Shown here: positions 1-8,012 of the stretch, piece after piece | How the letters are laid out: each line of letters starts with the position of its first letter | Numbering within the stretch: the first letter of the stretch is position 1 | NCBI RefSeq assembly: GCF_900119845.1 | Contig: NZ_FPKU01000001.1 | Span: 1,459,528 to 1,523,527, forward strand | Source of the DNA: Devosia enhydra | GTDB taxonomy: Bacteria > Pseudomonadota > Alphaproteobacteria > Rhizobiales > Devosiaceae | Length of the DNA: 64,000 bases | Reading direction: 5' to 3' | Program-made: the position numbers and the translations under genes | The notes under the pieces: generated by a model | Databases searched by the model: none | Told to the model about the DNA's origin: nothing | The model's input: the letters and a program-made list of their open reading frames with translations, nothing else

Positions 1-753
1 AGCCTGCTGGCCGGCGATCATCGCCTTGAGCCAGGAAACGATCTCGTCGCCGCGATCTGCGAGCGTCTGCTCCATGGCAAAGATCGTGAGGAAGTGCTCG
101 GGCGCCCCGATGGTGTTGCGGGTCATGATGTGGTTGTCGATGCCCTGGAGCTTCAGGGTGATGTGCTGGTTCACAGCCGTCCCCCAATAGCCATCGATCT
201 GGCCCGAAACCAGCGGCGTGATATCGCCGGCCACCGGCACGATGGTCATTTGGTCTTCGCTGATCCCGGCTTCCTTGAGAATGATCGACCACGGCAGGCG
301 CGCGCCACCCTGCAGGCCGATGCGCTTGCCCACGGCATCCTGGGGCGTCTTGATGGGGTTGCCGGCGAGGCTGATGAGCCCAACGGGCGAGGAACGGAAG
401 AAGGCACCGATGACCTTGACCGGGATGCCATTCGAACGTGCCAGGGCCGCTTGGGTGATGGCGCCGCCCAGCCCGACCGGGGCCGTCCCGCCGGCAACCG
501 ACTGCACGGGATCGACCTGTGGCCCACCGGGTACGAAGCTCTGCTTGATGCCCTGCGCAACATCGAGATCGAGCTTTTCAGCCATGAACAGCGATGCGAA
601 GTCGCCGGTTTCGATCCAGTTGAGCTGGACAGGGAAATCCGCCGCCTGCTGGGCCCGGGCGACGCCGCCCAAGCCTGCTGCAAGCAGGCCGGCGCCGCCG
701 AGCGCGAGAGCATGTCGCCGGCTAAGGCGCGGCATGAAAAGGGAATGGGTCAT
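1..753 (-). CDS. ABC transporter substrate-binding protein, NMT1/THI5 (SsuA/TauA-like), C-terminus cut by window edge
   Basis: The visible 251 residues open with a twin-arginine-like leader (RLSRRHALALGG, then an Ala/Gly-rich segment ending in ARAQ), so the protein is probably exported through Tat. The mature part has the NMT1/THI5 layout of nitrate/sulfonate/taurine binding proteins: QLNWIETGDFASLFMAE near the mature N-terminus, then VGKRIGLQGG and a domain hinge around VAGDITPLVSGQIDGYWG. The start at 753 is preceded by a good ribosome site (GGAGAG). The gene follows the LacI/sulfatase unit on the same strand but has its own promoter and operator at 828-869. Its expected permease and ATPase partners would lie beyond base 1. 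I infer uptake of an organosulfur compound from the sulfatase context; the family alone does not fix the ligand. Confidence 0.8.
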   Translation of the reverse strand, partial: MTHSLFMPRLSRRHALALGGAGLLAAGLGGVARAQQAADFPVQLNWIETGDFASLFMAEKLDLDVAQGIKQSFVPGGPQVDPVQSVAGGTAPVGLGGAITQAALARSNGIPVKVIGAFFRSSPVGLISLAGNPIKTPQDAVGKRIGLQGGARLPWSIILKEAGISEDQMTIVPVAGDITPLVSGQIDGYWGTAVNQHITLKLQGIDNHIMTRNTIGAPEHFLTIFAMEQTLADRGDEIVSWLKAMIAGQQA

Positions 754-827
754 CTCTGTCTCTCCAACACCCCTGAGGGGCACCCCGGGGACCCGGTTCG
801 AGCGGCGGAAGCCCGCAGAACCAGCCC

Positions 828-869
828 TGTAATCGATTTCAGTAAATTCCGGCTTTTTGGTCCTGTCAA
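828..869 (-). promoter_or_regulatory. Promoter with LacI-type operator upstream of the binding-protein gene
   Basis: Read on the minus strand: TTGACA (864-869), a 17-nt spacer, TTTACT (841-846) as a -10, then the near-perfect palindrome TGAAATCGATTACA (828-841), which overlaps the last base of the -10. An even palindrome with a central CG is typical of LacI-family operators. The same palindrome sits at the same distance from TTGACA ahead of the sulfatase operon (7239-7280). Binding by the LacI-type protein encoded at 1033-2082 is inference. Confidence 0.75.
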
Positions 870-1032
870 CTGGCTCCACGCAATTCTCTGCGCAGAAAGT
901 GGGCTGAACTGAACTTTGCCAGAAAAATGCTCAAAGCCTCGCAATTCCGAGCATTTCCGTCTCGGAACTGGCCTGCTTCCGCAGTCTTTCGCATGCCGAC
1001 TTTCTCACCGCTGAAACGAGCTTTCGGCCGTT

Positions 1033-2082
1033 TCACGCAGTCAGTCGCTCCTTTGCCTCCAGCGGCGGCATCGATGATGTGCGGACAATCAGCCTGTGCG
1101 GCAGATAGAACGTCTCGGCCGCTTCCGGGCCAGCCAGCAGGCTAGTGAACGAGGCTTCGGCGATTGCATCAAAATCGACACCCACAGTGGTCACCGTGGG
1201 TCGCCACTCGGCGGCCAGCGGAAGCTCCTCGCAACAGACGAGGCTCATGTCCTCAGGCACCCTGAGGCCGCGATCGCTGGCGGCCTGCAAGGCACCGATA
1301 GCCATGCGCATGTTGATGGCTACGACGCCGAACGGATGCCCAGGCTGTCCGAGCCCCTCCTTCCCATACCGATCGAACACCGCCTCCATGGCCCGACGGC
1401 TCTGGTCCACGGCGAAATCGCCATCAAGGACCCATTGCGGGTGGTCTTTGTAGCCAAGCTCGGAACAGGCGCGCTCGAAACCCCCCAGCCGCTCCCGCGA
1501 CAGCGGCGACCGCCAGCTGCCGCCGATGAACAGGATCGGCCAGCGCCCCTGCGTCGCCAGATGCAGCGTCGCGAGATGCGAGATCGCCTGATAGCGCGGC
1601 ACGATGGCCGGCACCCTGCCCCCGACCTCCTGTGAACTCGAGACCACCATGAGCCCGCGCGCCTGGGCCGCCGCGATGGCCTCGAGCACGGGGGGCGTCG
1701 AGAGATCATCGGCGGTGGCCAGCACCACACCGTAGATATCGGAGGTGCGGAACTCGTTCAAAAGGCGGATGAGCCGCTCTTCGCTGTGATCGAGATCGCA
1801 GAGCAGCACCTTGTAGCCCAGCGATTCGCCATGTCGCGACAAGGCCTTGGCGAAGGCACCCTGGAAGGGCTGCGATATGTCGCCGACAAGGAGCGCAACA
1901 GTGCGCACGGCACCGGCCCTGAGGCCGGACGCAAGCGCGTTCGGGCTGTAATCAAGCGCCTTGACGGCCGCGAGCACGCGATCGCGCTTTTCCTCGGTCA
2001 CGAGGTCGGGCCGGTTGAGGACCCGGGAGACGGTGGCTGGAGATACGCCGGCAGCGCGTGCGACATCAGTTATGCGTGCCAT
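1033..2082 (-). CDS. LacI-family transcriptional repressor
   Basis: A 349-residue protein with the LacI/GalR N-terminal helix-turn-helix (MARITDVARAAGVSPATV, then SRVLNRP) and hinge (ALDYSPNALASGLR), followed by a periplasmic-binding-protein-like effector domain (VRTVALLVGDISQPFQG near residue 60; GVVAINMRMAIGAL in the second lobe). I chose the ATG at 2082 because it is preceded by GAGGGAGG and begins directly at the HTH; an in-frame start at 2103 would add seven residues. The gene begins 17 nt after the stop of the third sulfatase, so it is the last gene of the sulfatase operon and probably represses its own transcription through the operator at 7239-7252, and the transporter unit through 828-841. 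LacI-family effectors are usually sugars or nucleosides. Confidence 0.93.
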   Translation of the reverse strand: MARITDVARAAGVSPATVSRVLNRPDLVTEEKRDRVLAAVKALDYSPNALASGLRAGAVRTVALLVGDISQPFQGAFAKALSRHGESLGYKVLLCDLDHSEERLIRLLNEFRTSDIYGVVLATADDLSTPPVLEAIAAAQARGLMVVSSSQEVGGRVPAIVPRYQAISHLATLHLATQGRWPILFIGGSWRSPLSRERLGGFERACSELGYKDHPQWVLDGDFAVDQSRRAMEAVFDRYGKEGLGQPGHPFGVVAINMRMAIGALQAASDRGLRVPEDMSLVCCEELPLAAEWRPTVTTVGVDFDAIAEASFTSLLAGPEAAETFYLPHRLIVRTSSMPPLEAKERLTA

Positions 2083-2099
2083 GGCGCCCTCCCTCGCAA

Positions 2100-4325
2100 T
2101 CAATCGGTCTGAGCCAGCAGTTCGGCCAGTTCATCATTGCTCATCGCCTCAAAGAATTCGAGCGATACTGTTTCGACCACCCTGCGCCCCTCATCCCCGA
2201 AATGGGCGGTGCGCAGGCTCACGGGGCTGCCGCAATGGCGCCCCACATCGAGCCCCCAGAAGGCCGGATGGGCAAGGGTCAATGGCAGCACACCCTGCCC
2301 GGCCGATCGTCCGTCGATCTGCAACTGAACGGCGGCCGAACCATCATCCCGCCGGAGAAGGGTGACCGACACTTCCCTCTCCGAACCCGTCAGGCGCGCG
2401 TCCGAGTCAATCATGGAGCGTCGGCCCAGCGCGTTGTGCTCGAACTCGACCCGATCGCCCAGGATATGCAGGCTGTAGCCGCCCTGCTGCGAACCGCTCG
2501 ATACCAGCACGGCATCCTGCCCCGGCCGCCAACTTCGGAGCCGGGCAGTAAGGCGCATGGACCGGGAGGTGGCGGTTACCCCGCTCGACACAGGCAGATG
2601 CCCGTTTTCCGGGCGTAGAATCAAGCGCTTGCGATTAACCAGCTGGTAGGGCGTGCGGGTCATCGACAGGAGTTCGACGAGCGTCCGATCATCGAGTGGC
2701 AGCACGCCGTTCGCCGAGGCCTCGCGCCACCACAAATCCACGAGATCGGCCAGGCGCTGCGGCTGGGCATCAGCGAGGTCGTGGTTCTCGGCGAAGTCGG
2801 CGGTCGTATCGTAGAGGCGCCATTGGTCCTCTTCGTAGGGCGTCCCCGGCACATGCTCGGTGACGGCCTTCCAGCCCTCGTGCCAGATGGCGCGGTGACC
2901 GAACATTTCCCAGTACTGCGTCGGGCGCGGGGCGGCCGCCGTGCTGTCGGTAAAACCGGGCCGAAGACTGCTGCCGTCGCAGTCGTTCGTGGATAGTCCG
3001 CAGCAGTCGAGGATCGTGGCGCCTAAATCGATGACATGAGCGAAGCCATTGCGTATGCTGCCCTTTTCGACGCCACCGGCGGGCCAGCTGACGATGAGCG
3101 GCGAGCGCACGCCACCCAGATCGACCGACTGCTTGTAGCGCCGGAACGGGGTGTTGCCCGCCATGGCCCAGCCCAAGGGATAATGCGCCGGGCCTTCAGG
3201 CCCGCCGATATCCTCGATGCGCTGCATCTGCTCGGCGACCGAAAGCGGCACCCCGCTATAGGGGCCGTTGATGTCGACGGTGCCGTTGGGACCACCCTCA
3301 CGGCTGGCGCCATTGTCGGAAAAAACGCTGATCAGCGTAGTCTCGAGAAGACCCAGCGCTTCGAGCCGGTCAAGGATGCGGCCGATTTCGCGGTCGGCAT
3401 GCTCGAGGAAGGCAGCGAAGGCGGCCTGGAGGCGGGTGAAGAGACGACGCTCATCATTCCCAAGATCATCCCACGCCCGAATGCCCGGATTGCGCGGCGT
3501 CAGCGCGGTTCCGGGCGGCACGAGGCCCAGGGCGATCTGGCGAGCCAGCCGGTCCTCGCGCGTCCGATCCCACCCCTTGGCGAAAATTGGCTCATATTTG
3601 TCAATGAGTTCGCGCGGCGCCTGCAAAGGCGCGTGAGTGGCGCCGGGCGCAAAGACCATGAAGAACGGGTCGTGCGGGCGGAAGACGGCATGGTCCGAAA
3701 CCATGGCAATCGCCCGATCGGCGAGATCGGCGCTGAGGTGGTAGCCATCGCCGGTGGGCGGAGTGATGAAGCGGTTGTCCTCGCAGAGTTCGGGGGTGAA
3801 CTGGTCGGTGCAACCATCGAGGAAGCCGTAAAATCGGTCAAAACCCCGCTGGAGCGGCCATTGCCCGAACGGCCCGGCAGGGGTGATCTCGTGCTGCGGG
3901 GTCAGGTGCCATTTGCCAACGAGATAGGTGCCGTATCCGGCTCCGCGCAGGGTCTCGGACAGCATCGGCGCTTCGGGGTCAACGCGGCCGCGCGAATTGG
4001 GAAAGCCGGTGTCGATATCGGCGAGGAACCGCATGCCGACGCGATGGTGATTGCGCCCGGTGAGAAAGGAGGCGCGCGTTGGCGAACAGAGCGGCGTGAC
4101 GTGGAAGTTGTTGTAAATCAGACCATTACGAGCAAGTCGATCGAGATTGGGCGTTTCGATCTCGCTGCCGAAACAGCCCAGATCGGCCCAACCCATGTCG
4201 TCGAAAATGATCGACAGCACATTCGGCGCAGCCGGATTGCGCGGCCCCAGAGGCTGCCACCACGGCTCGGATTCGGCAAAGGTGCGCCCTACCCGGCCGC
4301 CAAAACCGGCATCGATCCGGTTCAT
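2100..4325 (-). CDS. Large type I sulfatase (arylsulfatase, AtsA-like)
   Basis: A 741-residue sulfatase. The alkaline-phosphatase-like core starts with the metal motif IIFDDMGWADLG, and the formylglycine signature C80-S-P-T-R84 is followed by ASFLTGR. VGKWHL, DNGASREGG and the C-terminal region complete the arylsulfatase fold. The length and the C-terminal beta-rich extension match the large AtsA-type arylsulfatases rather than the 500-residue class. No signal peptide is visible, so it is probably cytoplasmic. The start at 4325 overlaps the stop of the preceding sulfatase (ATGA), implying translational coupling; an upstream in-frame start at 4421 lies inside that neighbour and is unlikely. 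Cys80 would need conversion to formylglycine by a maturase, and none is encoded in this window. Confidence 0.93.
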   Translation of the reverse strand: MNRIDAGFGGRVGRTFAESEPWWQPLGPRNPAAPNVLSIIFDDMGWADLGCFGSEIETPNLDRLARNGLIYNNFHVTPLCSPTRASFLTGRNHHRVGMRFLADIDTGFPNSRGRVDPEAPMLSETLRGAGYGTYLVGKWHLTPQHEITPAGPFGQWPLQRGFDRFYGFLDGCTDQFTPELCEDNRFITPPTGDGYHLSADLADRAIAMVSDHAVFRPHDPFFMVFAPGATHAPLQAPRELIDKYEPIFAKGWDRTREDRLARQIALGLVPPGTALTPRNPGIRAWDDLGNDERRLFTRLQAAFAAFLEHADREIGRILDRLEALGLLETTLISVFSDNGASREGGPNGTVDINGPYSGVPLSVAEQMQRIEDIGGPEGPAHYPLGWAMAGNTPFRRYKQSVDLGGVRSPLIVSWPAGGVEKGSIRNGFAHVIDLGATILDCCGLSTNDCDGSSLRPGFTDSTAAAPRPTQYWEMFGHRAIWHEGWKAVTEHVPGTPYEEDQWRLYDTTADFAENHDLADAQPQRLADLVDLWWREASANGVLPLDDRTLVELLSMTRTPYQLVNRKRLILRPENGHLPVSSGVTATSRSMRLTARLRSWRPGQDAVLVSSGSQQGGYSLHILGDRVEFEHNALGRRSMIDSDARLTGSEREVSVTLLRRDDGSAAVQLQIDGRSAGQGVLPLTLAHPAFWGLDVGRHCGSPVSLRTAHFGDEGRRVVETVSLEFFEAMSNDELAELLAQTD

Positions 4326-5836
4326 GCCGCCACCCCATCGAGCCCAAACCGCACGAAGGCTTCGGGCGGTGCTTCGAGCTCGCAGAAGAGGTCGAAGAGG
4401 TGGCGCTCCATGCGGGCACATATAACCGGATCATCGATCGGCTGGGTCTGGCCGGGGTCGGCCGCCGAATCGAAGAGGCGGGTGACGCAGTCCTCGAAGA
4501 TACGCCCTTCCATGATGGCGGGGATATTGTCGGGGGTGGCGAGGGGCTTTGTGCGCAGGAGCGGCATGCCCTTGGAAAAGCCGAAGGGGGGGACCAGTTC
4601 AGCAGCCGAAAGCTCCTGAACACCAAATCTTTTATGCATGCGCGTCGGCATCAGCGTGTATTCGTAAAGATTATCCGCCGTCATCGGCTCGGGATAGCGC
4701 AGATAGGTGTAGCGCCCATCGGTGACGTTGCAGGCGGCGCCGAAATAGCCGTAGAGCGCCGCCTCGCGGACCGGCGCGTCACCGGCAAGGACCGGCAGCA
4801 GCGATCGTCCCGTGACTTCATCGGGCACCGGAAGGCCATGGAAACCCAGGATTGTGGGCATGAGATCGACCGCCTGGGTCAGGCTCGCGCGCCGGGCGCC
4901 GCCCTGGTCGGCGAAATCGGGATGGTAGACAAGCAGTGGAATGCGGGCGAGCTCGTCATAGATCGGCATGACGTTCTTGCCCCACCAGTCATGCTCGCCC
5001 AGAAGAAAGCCATGGTCGGTCGAGACGATCAGGGCCGTGTCCTTCCAGAGATCGTATCGGTTGAAGAGATCGAGCAGGCGCCCGAAATATTCGTCGCACA
5101 TCGAAACGAGGGCTGCATAATTGCTCTCGATTTCAGCCTTTTCTTCATCGCTCCAATTGCCGCGCCCGTAGGTCGGCCAGTCGATGATTGGGCCCGAATA
5201 GTTCGTCTTGTGCCTCGCCTTGAAGCGCTCGGGCACGAAGAAGGGCTCGTGCGGATCGAAGGCCTCGATCTGCAAAAACCAGTTGTCGTCGTGCTTGTTG
5301 GTCTCGATGAAGTCGAGGCTATGGCGGAAGACCTGGGTGGTCGGGTGGTCCGCCTCATCGGCCATATAGTCGCGATTGACGTAATAGGTGTTGAGGTAAG
5401 GCCGGATCTGCGAGGGATGGAAGGTCTGGCGGAAGCGCGCGGTATCAGGCTTGACCACGCCCTTCCAGTGATCCGAGCCATTGCCCCGCACCAGTTCCCA
5501 TGAAGAAAATCGCGGATGATATGTTGCACCTCCATCCATGAAATAGTGATTATGGTCTGTTACCAGATGCGAGTATACGCCGTTTGACTTCAGGATTTCG
5601 GGCAGGGAATTGTCGAACGGCTCGAGTGGACCCCAGTTGCGATGCAGCATGCCGAGGCGCCCCGTCTGCAGATCGCGCCGCGCCGGCATGCAGGGCATGG
5701 AGCCGACATAATGGGTGTCGAACGTGATGGCGCGCTCCGAAAAGCGCTGGAAATTCGGGGTATTGGCCGGATTGCCACCGTAGGGCGAGATGGCCTTGCG
5801 GTTGAGGGAATCGAAGAGGACGAAAACGGTCTTCAC
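4322..5836 (-). CDS. Type I sulfatase with C-x-P-A-R active site
   Basis: A 504-residue sulfatase that begins directly with the core strand (MKTVFVLFDSLNRKAISPYGG) and has no signal peptide. The formylglycine motif is C49-M-P-A-R53, followed by RDLQTGR. Downstream are FLQIEAFDPHEPFFVP and the metal-site motif STDHGFLLGEHDWWGKN. It is clearly of another subfamily than its two neighbours: the Met after the catalytic Cys and DSLNR at the first metal site are distinctive. The start codon is GTG at 5836, overlapping the previous stop as GTGA; the ribosome site is weak (GGGA), consistent with coupled translation. It is the middle gene of the three-sulfatase operon. The substrate cannot be assigned from sequence. 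Confidence 0.93.
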   Translation of the reverse strand: MKTVFVLFDSLNRKAISPYGGNPANTPNFQRFSERAITFDTHYVGSMPCMPARRDLQTGRLGMLHRNWGPLEPFDNSLPEILKSNGVYSHLVTDHNHYFMDGGATYHPRFSSWELVRGNGSDHWKGVVKPDTARFRQTFHPSQIRPYLNTYYVNRDYMADEADHPTTQVFRHSLDFIETNKHDDNWFLQIEAFDPHEPFFVPERFKARHKTNYSGPIIDWPTYGRGNWSDEEKAEIESNYAALVSMCDEYFGRLLDLFNRYDLWKDTALIVSTDHGFLLGEHDWWGKNVMPIYDELARIPLLVYHPDFADQGGARRASLTQAVDLMPTILGFHGLPVPDEVTGRSLLPVLAGDAPVREAALYGYFGAACNVTDGRYTYLRYPEPMTADNLYEYTLMPTRMHKRFGVQELSAAELVPPFGFSKGMPLLRTKPLATPDNIPAIMEGRIFEDCVTRLFDSAADPGQTQPIDDPVICARMERHLFDLFCELEAPPEAFVRFGLDGVAA

Positions 5837-7212
5837 GCAGGTCTTCCCGGAGCTTGGCCCGGCGGCACAAAGGGGTGCCAGGCCTGATTTCGGTTATATG
5901 TCAGCGGCGCCAGGGCCCTTTCGGGCACACGCGTGCCCGTCAAACCCTGCGCGAAATGGGTACCAATCGCGTGCGCCATCGACGAGATCACAGCCGCATT
6001 GGTGTTTGTGTCGGGAAGCGGGGCGATTTCGTCGCATCCTGCCCCGACGGCGTGCAACGTGCGATGGCCGTCGGCCCAATCCAGCAGCTTGAACTGATGG
6101 TCACGCGCCATGCGCAGATCGCCATACTCGCCGAAAACGATCTCACGCTCTGGTGCTGTGCCCTTAAGGATGGGCAGCAGGCTTCGCCCCGGGGAGGTCG
6201 GCTGCGGACCCGCACCGGCCGCTTCGAGCAGCGTCGCGTGCAGATCGCAGTGGTCGGCGAAGCCGCGCTCGCGCCGGGATTTCGGAATGCCGGGGCCCGC
6301 CATCAGCAGCGGAATGCGGATCGAGGGATCAAGCATGTTCTGCGGCCGGCTGGCATTGCCCTTGCCCCAGACCCCATGCTGGCCAAGGCAGAGGCCATGA
6401 TCGGCGGTGTAGACGACGAGCGTGTCTTCGAGAACGCCCTGCCCTGCCAGCCGATCGAGCACCGCGCCGACCGACTGGTCGATATGGGTGACGGCGGCGC
6501 AATACTGCGCCCGGGCTTCGGCCTGCGCCTCGGCCGATGGCCCTGGCGACTCCGGATTGACGAGGCCAGGGAGCGGATTGCCGGCATCAAGGCGGGTGAA
6601 ATTGCTGCCGCGATAGCGTGAAACAAGCTTTTCAGGCTGAGCATTGAAGGGCGAATGGGTGGCATAGAGCCCGACAAAGAGGAAGAACGGCCTCGCCCTG
6701 TCGCGGGCATCGAGCCAGGCCAGCGTCTCGCGGGTCAGGATGGTGGTGAGGTTGCCGGTCTCGCGGAGGATCTCGCCATTGCGGGAAAAGCCATTATCGC
6801 CATCGTGATGGATGGGATATTCGCCCGAGAGCGCGAACCAGTGCGAAAAGCCCGGTTGCGGCTCGGCATCGCGCCCGACATGCCATTTGCCGATGAAGGC
6901 GCAGTCATAGCCTTCGGCGGCGAGGCGGGTGGCGATGGTCTCTCGCCCCGCGAGCCAGGGCCGATCAAACTGCGGCTGAGACTGGAGAAAATCATGCACG
7001 CCATGCTGGCTGGGCATGAGGCCGGTGAAAAAGCTCGCCCGCGCCGGGGAGCATACGGGCGTGGCGGTGAAGGCATTTTCGAACACCGTGCCGTGGCGCG
7101 CGAGGCAATCGAGCGCCGGCGCCTCGATCACCGGGTCGCCATAGCAGGGCAAGGCCCATTGCGCATGGTCATCGGTGAGGAACACCACGATGTTGGGCTG
7201 GTGTGCGGACAT
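5833..7212 (-). CDS. Type I sulfatase, first gene of the sulfatase operon
   Basis: A 459-residue sulfatase starting MSAHQPNIVVFLTDDHAQWA (first metal-ligating Asp pair), with formylglycine signature C54-S-P-A-R58 followed by ASFFTGL, then GKWHVG and YTADHGLCLGQHGVWGKG. The start at 7212 is chosen because homologous sulfatases begin just before the PNIVVFLTDD strand; upstream in-frame starts (to 7410) would run through the promoter/operator. The operator TGAAATCGATTTCA lies 26 nt before the start codon, so this is the promoter-proximal gene of sulfatase-sulfatase-sulfatase-lacI. No signal peptide is visible, so the substrate is presumably imported first. Not a choline sulfatase by its N-terminal motifs, as far as I can judge. 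Confidence 0.92.
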   Translation of the reverse strand: MSAHQPNIVVFLTDDHAQWALPCYGDPVIEAPALDCLARHGTVFENAFTATPVCSPARASFFTGLMPSQHGVHDFLQSQPQFDRPWLAGRETIATRLAAEGYDCAFIGKWHVGRDAEPQPGFSHWFALSGEYPIHHDGDNGFSRNGEILRETGNLTTILTRETLAWLDARDRARPFFLFVGLYATHSPFNAQPEKLVSRYRGSNFTRLDAGNPLPGLVNPESPGPSAEAQAEARAQYCAAVTHIDQSVGAVLDRLAGQGVLEDTLVVYTADHGLCLGQHGVWGKGNASRPQNMLDPSIRIPLLMAGPGIPKSRRERGFADHCDLHATLLEAAGAGPQPTSPGRSLLPILKGTAPEREIVFGEYGDLRMARDHQFKLLDWADGHRTLHAVGAGCDEIAPLPDTNTNAAVISSMAHAIGTHFAQGLTGTRVPERALAPLTYNRNQAWHPFVPPGQAPGRPA

Positions 7213-7238
7213 GGCGGCGCGGGACGGGACCGGGATTG

Positions 7239-7280
7239 TGAAATCGATTTCAGATTTCCATTTGGCCGGGGGATTGTCAA
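7239..7280 (-). promoter_or_regulatory. Promoter with perfect 14-bp LacI-type operator ahead of the sulfatase operon
   Basis: On the minus strand: TTGACA (7275-7280), a 17-nt spacer, a poor -10 (AAATCT, 7252-7257), then the perfect palindrome TGAAATCGATTTCA (7239-7252). The spacing between TTGACA and the palindrome is 22 nt, the same as at 828-869. The palindrome lies over or just after the -10, where a repressor would block RNA polymerase. Confidence 0.75.
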
Positions 7281-7454
7281 TGGGGGTGTGGGGATGGGGT
7301 GGCTGGGGAACTGGGCTTGAGCCAGACGACCATCCGGCGCTGGAAGGGGCGCGATACCGTCGGCCGGAGCACAGGAAGGCCATGAGCGCTATGCACGAAT
7401 GGCTCGGCACAGGGGCGTCTCAAAGGGCGAGGGCCGGGTGGACCGAGTGCACGT

Positions 7455-7497
7455 CCTCGTCCTTCGAGACGGGGCTGCGCCCCTCCTCAGGATGAGG
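7455..7497 (+). repeat. Palindromic intergenic repeat, TTCGAGACG family, copy 1
   Basis: Starts CCTCGTCCTTCGAGACG and ends CTCCTCAGGATGAGG. The two ends are imperfect inverted repeats (CCTCGTCC with GGATGAGG). Closely related copies lie at 7627-7670 (inverted), 7694-7735, within 12769-12827 and within 13060-13117. Confidence 0.8.
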
Positions 7498-7626
7498 ACT
7501 ACGCAGGCGCAGTCCGGCGCGAAGACTCGACACCCGGCTCCTCACTCTCGCGGCGCTCATCACCATGAGGGCGCTACCCTGCATTCATGATCTGTCCCCT
7601 AGCCTCCTCCCAACCACAGAAAAGGA

Positions 7627-7670
7627 CCTCACCCTGAGGAGCCCCGATAGGGGCGTTTCGAAGGGCGAGG
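7627..7670 (-). repeat. Palindromic intergenic repeat, TTCGAGACG family, inverted copy
   Basis: The minus strand reads CCTCGCCCTTCGAAACG and ends CTCCTCAGGGTGAGG. It lies head-to-head with the copy at 7694-7735, so the pair forms a larger imperfect inverted repeat. Confidence 0.75.
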
Positions 7671-7693
7671 TCCGGGTTTACCGAGCGCACGTC

Positions 7694-7735
7694 CCTCGTC
7701 CTTCGAGACGGGCTCCGCCCCTCCTCAGGATGAGG
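7694..7735 (+). repeat. Palindromic intergenic repeat, TTCGAGACG family, copy 3
   Basis: CCTCGTCCTTCGAGACG to CTCCTCAGGATGAGG, almost identical to 7455-7497. The flanking sequence before both (CCGAG, then GCACGTCC) is also shared, so the duplicated unit is longer than the palindrome. Confidence 0.8.
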
Positions 7736-7856
7736 ACTGAGCGGGAGCAGTCAGGTGCCGGTCATGCCTGCGGAGAGATTGAGCAAGCGGCGAGGCCCCT
7801 CACCCGGCCTAACGGCCGACCTCGCGCCGAGCATAGCTCTCATGGCCTTCTCGGCT

Positions 7857-7881
7857 TCAATCCGTCCACCGGACGGATTGA
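7857..7881. repeat. Perfect 11-bp hairpin in the spacer
   Basis: Arms TCAATCCGTCC and GGACGGATTGA enclose the loop ACC. There is no T-tract on either side, so it is not an evident intrinsic terminator. It interrupts what looks like a CTCACCCGGCC-type repeat (7800-7925). Confidence 0.5.
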
Positions 7882-7961
7882 TCGGCCTCGCCGGCGTCTC
7901 GAAGCCCCCAAAGGGAGAGGTGAAGAGGGCGCGAGTATCCTTGCCCTCCCGCCACCCGCAC

Positions 7962-7989
7962 AAAAAAAGGCCCGCCGGAGCGGGCCTTT
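7962..7989 (-). terminator. Rho-independent terminator of the ubiD-tctAB operon
   Basis: On the minus strand a GC-rich stem (AAAGGCCCGC / GCGGGCCTTT, loop TCCG) is followed by a run of seven T. It lies 23 nt after the stop of the permease gene at 8013. Confidence 0.9.
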
Positions 7990-8012
7990 GAGGTCATCGG
8001 GGGAGGACCCGA

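Larger units (their letters stand above)
7281..7961. other. Repeat-rich spacer without a gene
   Basis: This spacer between the sulfatase promoter and the TctAB terminator holds three palindromic elements of the TTCGAGACG family (listed separately), a further partial copy around 7405-7430, and a strong 11-bp hairpin at 7857-7881. Short open frames here (for example 7751-7963, minus) run through the repeats, lack ribosome sites and have no recognisable domain, so I do not call them genes. Confidence 0.7.

Noticed and set aside
94-912. Plus-strand frame at the left edge
   Set aside because: Antisense to the ABC binding protein, which has a Tat leader, a ribosome site and family motifs.
3036-4619. 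Plus-strand open frame of about 530 codons
   Set aside because: Antisense to two sulfatases that have intact active sites and overlapping starts; no ribosome site or recognisable domain.
7751-7963. Small minus-strand frame in the repeat-rich spacer
   Set aside because: No ribosome site; lies inside a hairpin and repeat segments; no known domain.
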